A DNA stretch of 37,627 nucleotides from Fidelibacterota bacterium (GTDB lineage Bacteria > Fidelibacterota > Marinisomatia > Marinisomatales > JABMOV01). Made by a program: the position numbers and the translations under genes. A model generated the notes under the pieces. It was not told where the DNA came from. It did no database searches and was given only the letters and a program-made list of their open reading frames with translations. The stretch spans positions 1 through 37,627 of the forward strand of contig JABMOV010000078.1 in assembly GCA_013203145.1 (NCBI GenBank), given 5' to 3'. Positions 9,209 to 17,782 of this stretch are shown piece by piece (the stretch's first letter is position 1; each line of letters starts with the position of its first letter).

Positions 9209-10036
9209 ATGAATAAAATAAGTTATGTATTTGCTTGTATTCTATTGAGTTTGGCAATTGCTCAAAATAATAATACCGTTACAAAATCGATGATTGGTTC
9301 ATTCAACTTTACGCAATCATCCCATGATAATTGGGTGCAAGGCGGAGAAGATGTTCTCTCCTGGTTTTTGGATATAAAAGGAGATTATAAAAAAGAATCA
9401 GAGAGATCCATATTTCAAGGATCAGGGCATGCCAATTATGGAAAAACAAAAATCAGCGATACTGATGCGCGGAAATCCATGGATGAACTAAAGCTAGATT
9501 TACTCTATACTATGAAAATGGGATGGACCGTAAATCCTTATATTTCCGCCCAGTTATTATCTCAACTGGCTCCAGGATATGCCTATACCGATACCAATAA
9601 AACCCAGATTTCAGCTTTCATGGATCCAGGATATTTGATACAAACAATGGGCATAGGATATTCAATCGATGACAAATTTGCTGCCAGATTTGGTGCTTCT
9701 GTAAAGGAATCTGTATCAGATCAATATCCGATTCCAAATGCTGAAAATCCTGATGCTACTCCAGATAAAATACGAACCGAGTTTGGTTTTCAAAGTGAAT
9801 TTGATATTAAAAAACAGTTTGGTGAGAAAACCGCATTTACCTCTGAAATTGATATATTCTCAAATCTGGAGGGATTTGATTTAATTGATGTTATCTGGGA
9901 TACAAATTTGAATACAAAGATTTCTGAATATTTACAGTTTGGTTTTCAATACAAGATAGTATACGACAGGGATGTTTCGCCAAAACGTCAAATAAAATCG
10001 GTTTTATCTCTGGGATTAAATTATACGTTTTTATAA
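9209..10036 (+). CDS. DUF3078-family outer-membrane-type protein
   Basis: A 275-residue protein with a short signal peptide (MNKISYVFACILLSLAIAQ). The motif FTQSSHDNWVQGGEDVLSWFLDIKGDYKKE is typical of DUF3078 proteins of Bacteroidota and relatives. The rest is a run of amphipathic beta strands ending in aromatic SLGLNYTFL, as in outer-membrane barrels. No enzymatic motif is visible. It follows the CBM9-like gene by 65 bases without a terminator between, so it probably belongs to the same unit, and it ends at a shared bidirectional terminator. Confidence 0.8.
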   Translation: MNKISYVFACILLSLAIAQNNNTVTKSMIGSFNFTQSSHDNWVQGGEDVLSWFLDIKGDYKKESERSIFQGSGHANYGKTKISDTDARKSMDELKLDLLYTMKMGWTVNPYISAQLLSQLAPGYAYTDTNKTQISAFMDPGYLIQTMGIGYSIDDKFAARFGASVKESVSDQYPIPNAENPDATPDKIRTEFGFQSEFDIKKQFGEKTAFTSEIDIFSNLEGFDLIDVIWDTNLNTKISEYLQFGFQYKIVYDRDVSPKRQIKSVLSLGLNYTFL

Positions 10037-10041
10037 ATGAA

Positions 10042-10070
10042 TGACCCGACCTGCAAAGCAGATCGGGTCA
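10042..10070. terminator. Bidirectional terminator between convergent genes
   Basis: A 13-bp stem (TGACCCGACCTGC 10042-10054 with GCAGATCGGGTCA 10058-10070, one G-T pair) closes a 3-base loop. It lies between a plus-strand gene ending at 10036 and a minus-strand gene ending at 10078. Confidence 0.85.
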
Positions 10071-10077
10071 TATTGTA

Positions 10078-10566
10078 TTAAGGATTTGCTGGTGTAATGT
10101 TGCTATCGCCTCTACTTTCAATTCGAATTTCCGCAAAACCTGTTCCAGAGGAATCTAATAACTCATCGCCTTGGTTTTCTGGCTTAAGGATAAAATCATC
10201 CGCTGTATTGGTACTATATTCGCTTCCATTCCAAACAAAAGTCTGACCCGCCCCATATAAACCACGTGCTTTTGAAAAAGCATCTGCAAATGATTCAGCT
10301 GTAATTTTCTGATCCATTTTTTCGAATTCATCAACAACCGATTTCAGATCAGGAAAATCTGGGATTGTCGTTGATTTTACCTCTTTTGCCACCGTTTCAA
10401 TTTTTGACTTATAGGCAACGTATTCAGATTTATATGGTTTAGTAACAACTGGGATTTGGGTTTGGGTAGGGCGGTGTTGTTGAATGACAAGTGCCACAAT
10501 AACAACAACCGCCGCACCGGATAACGCGAAAACAAGTTTCATAGAAGTGTTCGCATTTTTTTTCAT
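10078..10566 (-). CDS. Small membrane-anchored protein of unknown function
   Basis: A 162-residue protein with one N-terminal membrane segment (about residues 9-28, LVFALSGAAVVVIVALVI) and a short positive N-terminus, so the rest is likely periplasmic. A charged, probably helical region (about 45-105) is followed by GAGQTFVWNGSEYSTNTADDF. That [FW]xWNGxxY(S/T)T(N/D)TAxD pattern recurs in small proteins of phage and cell-envelope origin but gives no function. AAAAGGAGAATCCT before the ATG is a strong ribosome binding site. It stands alone between a terminator and the divergent GAPDH operon. Confidence 0.7.
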   Translation of the reverse strand: MKKNANTSMKLVFALSGAAVVVIVALVIQQHRPTQTQIPVVTKPYKSEYVAYKSKIETVAKEVKSTTIPDFPDLKSVVDEFEKMDQKITAESFADAFSKARGLYGAGQTFVWNGSEYSTNTADDFILKPENQGDELLDSSGTGFAEIRIESRGDSNITPANP

Positions 10567-10964
10567 AGGATTCTCCTTTTATTTAAGATTAACGATCAAC
10601 ATCTATTTCTACACATGGATTGGAGAACGGTTCCGATGAAATTGTTTTGGTATAAAAATTAACAGGTTTGATAGAAGAAGGAATTAATAGAAAATTGAGT
10701 ATGACACGTGGTAAACTGTGTTCATAAAAGTTAATTGTATTAATCTTATAAAAAGGCGACGCGCTGTTGATCGAAAATCCATAGAAAAGTGATTCCTATG
10801 AATACGCGCCGCCTTTATAAAATTTACAGATATTTTGAATCATATTCATAGACGGGCATAATAGAAAGATAAAAATATTCCTCGAAATAGTGAGTAACTC
10901 TAAACAGAGTCATTAAATTCATGGTTGGATTTCCAGATTGATTTCACATATTGGAGGATAGACT
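10567..10964. other. Divergent intergenic region with a long inverted repeat
   Basis: About 400 bases separating the small membrane protein (minus strand) from the GAPDH pair (plus strand); both promoters should lie here. The main structure is an inverted repeat: TTATAAAAAGGCGACGCG (10746-10763) against CGCGCCGCCTTTATAA (10805-10820), enclosing about 41 bases with an inner ATAG/CTAT pair. The stem tolerates a 2-base bulge and one mismatch. GC in the arms is far above the surrounding AT-rich sequence. It might be a terminator, attenuator or small repeat element; no gene is seen. Confidence 0.5.
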
Positions 10965-11984
10965 ATGAGTAAACCCGTAAAGATCGGGTTAGTAGGTTTT
11001 GGAAGAATTGGGCGAAACCTATTTCGATTAGGGTATAAAAACCCAAATTTTCAATTCACTGTCATCAGTGACTTTGGTGAGCCTGAAGTACTTCAATATT
11101 TATTGATGCGTGATTCTGTACACGGTGTTATTGAAGATAATATTACGGTCGATGGTAACTTTCTTGTAGTAGATGGTCAACGGATTCGTGTAGTCCAAGG
11201 TGGCGAACCAGGTTCAATCCCATGGGATGCATTTGGTGTTGATGTTGTTATCGAAGCAACCGGGAAATATCGCGAAGCATCTGAATTGCAAAAATATTTA
11301 AGTGCCGGAGCGAAACGAGTATTTGTAACCGTTCCTCCTGAGAATGCTGTTGATCGAATCATTATCCACGGAATTAATGAAAACACAATCGATATAAATG
11401 ATAAGATAATTTCCACATCATCATCAACGACCCATGTTTTGGCACTAATGTTAAAAATGCTAGATGAGAAATTTGGCGTAAAACGTGCCATGATGACGAC
11501 TATACATGCTTATACATCTGATCAACCTTTAGCCGATGCCGTTCGGTCTGATCTGCGTCGTAGCCGTTCAGCAGTTGAAAATATTATTCCAAATACAACT
11601 TGGTCACCGCAGTTGGTCGAAGATATCATGCCCCAATTCAAAAACAAGCTTGAGGGAATTGCTTTCAACGTGCCAGTACCCGATGGTTCTTGCGTTGATT
11701 TAACAACTGAACTTGAACGTATGCCCACAGTTGAAGAAATAAACGCAGTGGTAAAAAGCTATTCCGAAGGTGAATTAAAGGGGATCGTAGGTTTTACAGA
11801 TGATCCAATTGTTTCAAGTGATGTTATTGGATCGAGTGAAACAATGACTTTTGATAGTAAAGCGACTATGATTGCCTGTGGAAAATTGCTTAAAACAATT
11901 TGTTGGTATGATAATGGTTGGGGATATTCAAAACGAATTCTTGAATTACTCCAGGCGTACAACGAATTGGAGGTGTCAGCATGA
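10965..11984 (+). CDS. GAPDH-family protein lacking the catalytic cysteine (putative pseudoenzyme)
   Basis: A 339-residue, full-length GAPDH homologue. The NAD-binding site is intact (GFGRIGR at 11-17, Asp36 after VIS) and the catalytic-base His181 (TTIHAYT) is kept. The cysteine motif SNASCTTNC reads STSSSTTHV, so the nucleophile is Ser154. The phosphate-binding Arg of MRVPVPDGS is Asn (FNVPVPDGS, residue 235), and the TTTGAARAVG phosphate loop is TTWSPQLVED. These changes should abolish normal GAPDH chemistry. GGAGG precedes the ATG. It overlaps the intact GAPDH gene by 4 bases (ATGA), so the products are made together. A regulatory or structural partner in mixed tetramers is an inference; a different substrate is possible. 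Confidence 0.85.
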   Translation: MSKPVKIGLVGFGRIGRNLFRLGYKNPNFQFTVISDFGEPEVLQYLLMRDSVHGVIEDNITVDGNFLVVDGQRIRVVQGGEPGSIPWDAFGVDVVIEATGKYREASELQKYLSAGAKRVFVTVPPENAVDRIIIHGINENTIDINDKIISTSSSTTHVLALMLKMLDEKFGVKRAMMTTIHAYTSDQPLADAVRSDLRRSRSAVENIIPNTTWSPQLVEDIMPQFKNKLEGIAFNVPVPDGSCVDLTTELERMPTVEEINAVVKSYSEGELKGIVGFTDDPIVSSDVIGSSETMTFDSKATMIACGKLLKTICWYDNGWGYSKRILELLQAYNELEVSA

Positions 11985-12985
11985 TGAAAGTAGCCATTAA
12001 TGGATTTGGACGTATTGGACGTTCTGTATTTCGTATCCTAAATCAACAAAATAATGTGGACGTGGTAGCAATCAACGATCTGACTACACCGGAAACATTA
12101 GAATATTTATTGAAATATGATACGGTTATGGGACGTTTCCCCGATACAGTTACATTGGACAATGACAAAATGAAAACATCTTATAATACTATTAAGATGT
12201 TGGCAGAGCGAAATCCTCTTGAGTTACCGTGGGGAGCAATGGGTGTTGATGTTGTTATTGAAGCCACAGGAGTATTCCGTACGCGCAAACAAATACAGCA
12301 ACACATTGATGCTGGATCAAAACGGGTTATTCTAACTGTACCCGCAAAGGATGAAATTGATTACACGGTTGTTATTGGTGTAAATGATGACGGTCTGAGA
12401 CCTGAACATAAAATTGTTAGTAACGCTAGCTGTACGACCAACTGTTTAGCACCAATGGCAAAAGTGCTCAATGATAATTTTGGGATTGATCATGGTGTGA
12501 TAAATACCATCCATGCCTATACCAATGATCAACGTTTAGCAGACGTTCCTCACTCAGATTTACGTCGTGCTCGTGCTGCTGCAAAAAATGTTATTCCAAC
12601 AACAACAGGTGCTGCCCGTGCTGTTGGTAAAGTATTACCAGAGTTGAACGGAAAACTGGATGGTATTGCCATGCGCGTACCTGTCCCCGATGGATCAGTT
12701 GTAGACTTTGTTGTGCAATTATCTCAGGATGTTACTGTTGATCAGGTTAACAGAGCTGTACTTGATGCTTCAAGAACAGATAGAATGGCTAAAATTCTTG
12801 AATACTCAACAATGCCAGTAGTATCTACAGATATCATTGGTAATTCACACTCATCCATTTTTGATGCACCTTTTACCAAAGTCATCGAAGGTAATTTGGT
12901 AAAAACATTGAATTGGTATGATAATGAATGGGGATATTCAAATCGTGTAGCAGATTTAATCAATTTGCTTGGCGATTTAGACTAG
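11981..12985 (+). CDS. gapA: Glyceraldehyde-3-phosphate dehydrogenase, type I
   Basis: A 334-residue enzyme that oxidatively phosphorylates glyceraldehyde 3-phosphate with NAD+ in glycolysis, or runs in reverse in gluconeogenesis. All key elements are present: NGFGRIGR, Asp33 and the V-P pair near 190 favouring NAD, SNASCTTNCLAP with Cys151, His178 (INTIHAYTNDQ), TTTGAARAVGKVLPEL, Arg232 (MRVPVPDGS) and WYDNEWGYS. GGAGG lies about 9 bases before the first of two adjacent ATGs (11981 and 11984), inside the end of the upstream GAPDH-like gene. This implies translational coupling. The unit ends at a strong terminator. Expected cytosolic homotetramer, possibly mixed with the upstream product. Confidence 0.96.
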   Translation: MMKVAINGFGRIGRSVFRILNQQNNVDVVAINDLTTPETLEYLLKYDTVMGRFPDTVTLDNDKMKTSYNTIKMLAERNPLELPWGAMGVDVVIEATGVFRTRKQIQQHIDAGSKRVILTVPAKDEIDYTVVIGVNDDGLRPEHKIVSNASCTTNCLAPMAKVLNDNFGIDHGVINTIHAYTNDQRLADVPHSDLRRARAAAKNVIPTTTGAARAVGKVLPELNGKLDGIAMRVPVPDGSVVDFVVQLSQDVTVDQVNRAVLDASRTDRMAKILEYSTMPVVSTDIIGNSHSSIFDAPFTKVIEGNLVKTLNWYDNEWGYSNRVADLINLLGDLD

Positions 12986-13006
12986 CTGTTTAAAAACATA
13001 TTGTAA

Positions 13007-13040
13007 TAGAAAAGCCCTTCGAATTCGGAGGGCTTTTCTA
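13007..13040. terminator. Bidirectional rho-independent terminator
   Basis: A perfect 12-bp stem, TAGAAAAGCCCT (13007-13018) with AGGGCTTTTCTA (13029-13040), lies 22 bases after gapA. The A and T tracts let it act for both gapA and, about 100 bases past its stop, the convergent acetoacetyl-CoA synthetase gene. Confidence 0.88.
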
Positions 13041-13141
13041 TTTATTCTCATTCTGAAGAACTACCATTTGGTGGATCGAAATAACATTGATTTAGTATGT
13101 CTGCTTAGGCATCGATTCAATAATATTTTTCATAATTCAAT

Positions 13142-15094
13142 CTACGTGTTCAACTCTTCCAAATTTTTATATAAATCCAATGATTCCGGATTGGCAAGGG
13201 CGTCACGATTTAGCACTTCCTGACCGTGGATAATTTTCTTAATTGCCACTTCCACCTTTTTACCATTGATGGTGTAAGGAATATCGTTTATTGTTAATAT
13301 TTTAGCCGGGACATGCCGCGGTGAACATTGTGATCGAATCGTTGTTTTTAATTTTTTCTCAAGTTGCTCAGTAAGGGAATGGGAGTCATTCATTTTTAGA
13401 AATAGTATCACACGCTCATCATCTTCCCAGCGTTGCCCTACAACCAGACTATCTGCTATTTCAGGAAAAGCCTCAACGACCCGATAAATTTCTGCTGTAC
13501 CAATACGTACTCCACCGGGATTTAGCGTAGCATCACTTCGCCCAAAAATTTGTACTCCATCATGATCATTAATAGTGATGAAATCTCCATGATGCCAGAT
13601 ACCTGGATATTCTGCAAAATAGGCGTTGTAGTATTTATCTCCCGATGGATCATTCCAGAAATACACTGGCATGGATGGAAAGGCAGATCTACAAACCAAC
13701 TCACCTTTTTCATTCTTCACAGATTTCCCTTCAAAATCATAAGCATGGACATCCATACCTAATCCGCAGCACTGTAATTCGCCGCGATATACAGGCAATG
13801 TTGGGTTACCAAGAGCAAAGCAGGAGACAATATCAGTCCCGCCTGAAATTGACGATAACTGTACATCACGTTTTATTTCATTATATACATAGTCGAAACT
13901 CTCTTCAACCAGCGGAGATCCTGTTGAAAGGATTGCTCTTAATTTTGATAAATCGTGATCACGTCCTGGATGAATATCAAATTGCTCGCAAGCTGAAATA
14001 TATTTTGCACTTGTTCCAAATACTGAGATTCCACACTCATCTGCCATTTTCCATAGTGCATTTCCGTCAGGGTAGAAAGGCGATCCATCGTACAATACGA
14101 GCGTTGAACCAACTGCCAGAGATGTTACTAACCAATTCCACATCATCCATCCACAGGTTGTAAAATAGAAAATAGTATCTTCCCTGCGAAGATCAGTGTG
14201 AAGTCGCAATTCTTTAAGATGCTGAAGCAAGGTTCCGCCAGCACCGTGTACAATGGATTTTGGCAATCCGGTTGTACCGGAACTGTACATGATATACAAC
14301 GGATGATCAAAGGGCAGTGGCTCAAAAATCAATTCAGGGATATCACCATCTGCTAGGAAATCAGAGAATAGAATGCTGTTATCGATTCTCGAAATATCTG
14401 GTTGTTCTTCTGTGTAGGGGACTATGACGACTTTTTCCACACTGGGGAGCTGATCCAGAATCCCAGCCAGTTTTTCTAATGAATCAAATGATTTACCACT
14501 ATAGAAATATCCATTTGCAGCAAAGAGTACTTTCGGTTCAATTTGTGTAAAGCGATCCAATACGCCTTTTATACCAAAATCCGGTGATGAAGAACTCCAG
14601 ATCGCCCCGATGGAAGCCGTTGCCAACATTGCGATGATCGTCTCAGGTCGATTTGGCATAAATCCGGTGACACGATCACCTTTTTGGATTCCCATTTCTT
14701 TTAGCGCAAACGCGCATTTCGCTACGGATTTATATAATTCCTTGTAGGTAAGCGAAAATCGAATCTGATCCTCACCATAAAAAACCAAAGCCGTATGGTC
14801 ATCCCTAAAACGCAATAAATTTTCAGCAAAATTCAATTTGGAATCGATAAACCATTTTGCACCGGGCATTTTCTTTGGATCGTCGACAACCTGTGCATAA
14901 GGATGTGTGGACAGAATATTCATAAAATTCCAGATAGATTCCCAAAATGGACCAGAATTTTCTACAGACCAGTTATGAAGTTCTGAATACGTTTTAAATT
15001 TTTTGGAAAATGTATTATTTATATAGGATTGAAACTCAGCTAACTGTGTTTTTGCAGCTGTATCCGGGTCAGGTTTCCATAGAATATTGGACAT
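13142..15094 (-). CDS. aacS: Acetoacetyl-CoA synthetase (acetoacetate-CoA ligase)
   Basis: A 650-residue ANL-superfamily enzyme joining acetoacetate to CoA with ATP hydrolysis to AMP and PPi. Length and N-terminus (ILWKPDPDTAAKTQLAEFQ) fit AacS. The ATP-binding P-loop is SSGTTGLPK at 271-279. The downstream segment TTCGWMMWNWLVTSLAVGSTLVLYDGSP and LSSISGGTDIVSCF are typical of the acetoacetate/acetate ligases. The C-terminal hinge (GRSDATLNPGGVRIGTAEIY) and PYTINGKKVEVAIKK, holding the catalytic lysine, are present. It would use acetoacetate from ketone bodies, leucine or PHB breakdown, giving acetyl-CoA after thiolysis. It is transcribed alone; PPi released here could supply the neighbouring PPi-dependent phosphofructokinase (inference). 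Confidence 0.95.
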   Translation of the reverse strand: MSNILWKPDPDTAAKTQLAEFQSYINNTFSKKFKTYSELHNWSVENSGPFWESIWNFMNILSTHPYAQVVDDPKKMPGAKWFIDSKLNFAENLLRFRDDHTALVFYGEDQIRFSLTYKELYKSVAKCAFALKEMGIQKGDRVTGFMPNRPETIIAMLATASIGAIWSSSSPDFGIKGVLDRFTQIEPKVLFAANGYFYSGKSFDSLEKLAGILDQLPSVEKVVIVPYTEEQPDISRIDNSILFSDFLADGDIPELIFEPLPFDHPLYIMYSSGTTGLPKSIVHGAGGTLLQHLKELRLHTDLRREDTIFYFTTCGWMMWNWLVTSLAVGSTLVLYDGSPFYPDGNALWKMADECGISVFGTSAKYISACEQFDIHPGRDHDLSKLRAILSTGSPLVEESFDYVYNEIKRDVQLSSISGGTDIVSCFALGNPTLPVYRGELQCCGLGMDVHAYDFEGKSVKNEKGELVCRSAFPSMPVYFWNDPSGDKYYNAYFAEYPGIWHHGDFITINDHDGVQIFGRSDATLNPGGVRIGTAEIYRVVEAFPEIADSLVVGQRWEDDERVILFLKMNDSHSLTEQLEKKLKTTIRSQCSPRHVPAKILTINDIPYTINGKKVEVAIKKIIHGQEVLNRDALANPESLDLYKNLEELNT

Positions 15095-15214
15095 GATTCG
15101 CCTTTTACTGATTGTGGTGATCCTGATAAAAAACTCATGGAAATTTAAGAGTTTCCATTAAAGTGATGGTGATTAAATGTGTAAATTTTAGTTCTGTTTA
15201 GGATAAGGAGAACA

Positions 15215-16411
15215 ATGAAAATTGCATTTTTAACAGCTGGAGGGATCGCACCCTGTTTATCGTCATCCATTGGTGGTTTGATAGAAAAATATAATGATCT
15301 TGCTCCTGATGCTGAACTTATTGGGTATTTAAATGGTTATCAGGGTTTATTGCTAGGCGAATCCATATCATTTTCAGATGATGTAAAAAAATCATATTCT
15401 ATTCTTTATTCGTATGGTGGGAGTCCCATTGGAAATAGTCGCGTAAAACTCACAAATATTAAAGATTGTGCCAAACGTGGTTTAATACAAGAAGGTGACA
15501 ATCCATTAGAAGTTGCCGCTCGACAATTAGAAAAAGATGGCGTAGATATTCTCCATACCATTGGTGGTGATGATACCAATACAGCCGCGGCCGATCTGGC
15601 AAAATACTTACAGGATAATAATTATGATTTAACTGTGGTGGGATTGCCGAAGACGGTGGATAATGATGTATTTCCCATACATCAAACTCTAGGCGCATGG
15701 ACTGCCGCAGAACAAGGTGCCATCTTTTTTGAAAATGTTTCCAATGAAAATACAACCAGTCGGCGTCAACTAATCGTTCATGAAGTCATGGGTCGCAATT
15801 GCGGTTGGCTCACGGCTTACACAGCTTATGAATATAGAAAACGCCTGGCAAATCGACAGTTTTTGCCTGACATATTAATCGAGAAACGTCGCTGGGATGT
15901 GGATGCAGTTTATGTACCAGAATTTTCCATGGATTTTGATCAGGAGGTTATACGTTTACGAAAATTGATGGACGAAAAAGATTCTGTAAATATTTTCTTA
16001 AGTGAAGGTGCTGGCATCGAAACAATTGTAGCCGAAATGGAAGCCGCCGGTGAAGATGTTCGCAGGGATGCCTTTGGGCATGTTCGGTTAGATGAAATAA
16101 ACCCCGGTCAATGGTTTGCGAAACAATTTGCGCATCGGTTGGATGCAGAAAAAACACTGGTTCAAAAAAGTGGTTATTTTGCACGATCGGCAGCATCGGG
16201 TCAACGAGATTTAGAATTAATAAAAAAATCAGCTTTTTTGGCGGCAGAATATGCGCTGAATAAACAAAGTGGGGTAGTGGGTTTAGATGAAGATAAAGGG
16301 AATGAATTAACCCTTATTGATTTCCCACGTATAAAGGGTCATAAACCCTTCGACACAACCCAAACCTGGTTTACAGATTTGTTGTCTGATATAGGGCAAC
16401 CAACTTACTAA
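15215..16411 (+). CDS. pfp: Pyrophosphate-dependent 6-phosphofructokinase
   Basis: A 398-residue cytosolic enzyme interconverting fructose 6-phosphate and fructose 1,6-bisphosphate with PPi/Pi, a reversible step serving glycolysis and gluconeogenesis. The phosphoryl donor site reads GGDDTN (117-122); the second Asp in place of Gly favours PPi over ATP. The catalytic loop is PKTVDND (145-151), with the Lys of PPi-type enzymes and catalytic Asp149. MGRNCGW and SEGAG match fructose-phosphate-binding segments. AAGGAGA about 6 bases before the ATG supports the start. Aldolase follows 25 bases downstream, forming a two-gene unit ending at a terminator. Confidence 0.93.
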   Translation: MKIAFLTAGGIAPCLSSSIGGLIEKYNDLAPDAELIGYLNGYQGLLLGESISFSDDVKKSYSILYSYGGSPIGNSRVKLTNIKDCAKRGLIQEGDNPLEVAARQLEKDGVDILHTIGGDDTNTAAADLAKYLQDNNYDLTVVGLPKTVDNDVFPIHQTLGAWTAAEQGAIFFENVSNENTTSRRQLIVHEVMGRNCGWLTAYTAYEYRKRLANRQFLPDILIEKRRWDVDAVYVPEFSMDFDQEVIRLRKLMDEKDSVNIFLSEGAGIETIVAEMEAAGEDVRRDAFGHVRLDEINPGQWFAKQFAHRLDAEKTLVQKSGYFARSAASGQRDLELIKKSAFLAAEYALNKQSGVVGLDEDKGNELTLIDFPRIKGHKPFDTTQTWFTDLLSDIGQPTY

Positions 16412-16436
16412 TCGTTAAAGAAAAAGGAGTAAGAGG

Positions 16437-17609
16437 ATGGCAAAAACACCTCCAGTATTAAATACGAAAAGAAAATTTCCAGATAATATGGTATCAGCCC
16501 ATGCACTATTATTAAAAGCTAAACGTGGCGAAAAAGGAAACACAACCGCTAAAGGTTATGCGGTTCCTGCTTTTAATGTCACCACATATCAGGGCATCAA
16601 TGCTGCAATGACAGCCTTTGAATTGTTGGGATCGTCAGGGATTATGGCGTTTTCAAATTCTGCACTTAAACATTTTGGTGGCGGTGATCAGGTTCAGGGA
16701 TTAGACTTCGCAACATCATATATTGAGAAAAAAGCAAAATATTCTTCAGTGAAAATTGCGACGCATTTAGATCATGGTGATTACATCTCTGATGCTGGGC
16801 GCAAAGTCGTTCAGGCATCCGTGCAACACTTAACATCTGTCATGGCTGACAATAGCACCGATCATGCCAACAAACGCGCCATGCCACTGGAAGAAAATAT
16901 TGCATTAACACGGGAAGTGGTCGACATGGCACATCCTCTGGGATTGTCGGTAGAAGGCGAATTAGGAGTATTAGCCGGCGAAGAAGACGAAGACACAAAA
17001 TCAGAATTCTCAACGTACACAAATCCTGACGAACTGGATCAATTTCTGAAAGAAACTGGTGTCTTAATGCTTGCGCCCACTATTGGAACCATGCACGGAC
17101 CCAACAAAGGGAAACCGGGGCAAAAAGTAAAATTGAATATTTCACTGGCGCATGAATTGTTAGCAAAAGCCAATGAAACAAATGACGAAATCGTATTTGT
17201 GGCTCATGGCGCTTCAACGATGTATGAAAATGTTCGTGAATATGCATTAGGCCAACTGGGTGGATTAAATAATCCTTCAGGAGCATCGCAAAAATGGAGT
17301 GATTTTGTAGGAACGGATTGGGATCAGATTGAAGGTCTCATTGAAGCCGGATTCTGTAAAATCAATACGGATACAGAAAATCGTCAGACGTTTTTATCAG
17401 CATTATTGGGTGCGATTAATACAAACAGTGCTAAGATTGATATTCGCTGGTATGATAATGTTACAACCGATGCCTTAACACAAAGTTATATCCAGAAACT
17501 CATTATGGCTGGTAACTATGGTGTCTGGTATGAACCTAAAATCAATGTGGAAAAATTCAAATTTGATTTGAATAAATCACTAAAGAATTTATTAGAAGCC
17601 AGTAAATAG
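16437..17609 (+). CDS. fba: Class II fructose-bisphosphate aldolase
   Basis: A 390-residue zinc-dependent aldolase that cleaves fructose 1,6-bisphosphate to dihydroxyacetone phosphate and glyceraldehyde 3-phosphate, or condenses them. Expected features are present: YAVPAFNVTTYQG, THLDHGD at 109-115 (Asp112, Zn ligand His113), VEGELG at 172-177, TMHG with Zn ligand His220, and VAHGAS with His257. A Lys/Arg-rich N-terminal extension of about 35 residues precedes the core, and an acidic insert (EEDEDTKSE) follows VEGELGVLAG. AAAGGAG before the ATG fits. It shares a transcript with pfp, so the pair forms and consumes the same bisphosphate. Gene symbol is generic. Confidence 0.94.
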   Translation: MAKTPPVLNTKRKFPDNMVSAHALLLKAKRGEKGNTTAKGYAVPAFNVTTYQGINAAMTAFELLGSSGIMAFSNSALKHFGGGDQVQGLDFATSYIEKKAKYSSVKIATHLDHGDYISDAGRKVVQASVQHLTSVMADNSTDHANKRAMPLEENIALTREVVDMAHPLGLSVEGELGVLAGEEDEDTKSEFSTYTNPDELDQFLKETGVLMLAPTIGTMHGPNKGKPGQKVKLNISLAHELLAKANETNDEIVFVAHGASTMYENVREYALGQLGGLNNPSGASQKWSDFVGTDWDQIEGLIEAGFCKINTDTENRQTFLSALLGAINTNSAKIDIRWYDNVTTDALTQSYIQKLIMAGNYGVWYEPKINVEKFKFDLNKSLKNLLEASK

Positions 17610-17628
17610 ACTGTTTAAATATGGTAGT

Positions 17629-17663
17629 AAAAGCCCCCCGATTGTATCTGGGGGCTTTTTTTA
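17629..17663 (+). terminator. Rho-independent terminator after aldolase
   Basis: GCCCCC (17633-17638) pairs with GGGGGC (17650-17655), extended by AAAA/TTTT, and is followed by seven T residues. It ends the pfp-fba transcript. Confidence 0.9.
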
Positions 17664-17782
17664 TATACAATCACGAGAGGACACTCATGTCTAAACGTAA
17701 ATAACAAGGGTGGGAGTCCCTTTGGGATTATAAGGGGAATATTTCTATTATTAGTTTTGTCTTTCATTGATTAGAATTACCC

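Noticed and set aside
10965..11984. Erythrose-4-phosphate dehydrogenase (Epd) as identity of the first GAPDH homologue
   Set aside because: Epd keeps the catalytic Cys, which is absent here.
13645..14163. Open frame of 172 codons on the plus strand
   Set aside because: Lies antisense within the well-supported acetoacetyl-CoA synthetase gene; its protein is low-complexity and His/Arg-rich without a start signal.
17687..17704. Mini-frame MSKRK with a GAGAGG in front, between the fba terminator and the GNAT gene
   Set aside because: Five codons are too few to support a gene; it may be a leader or gene remnant, but nothing more can be shown.
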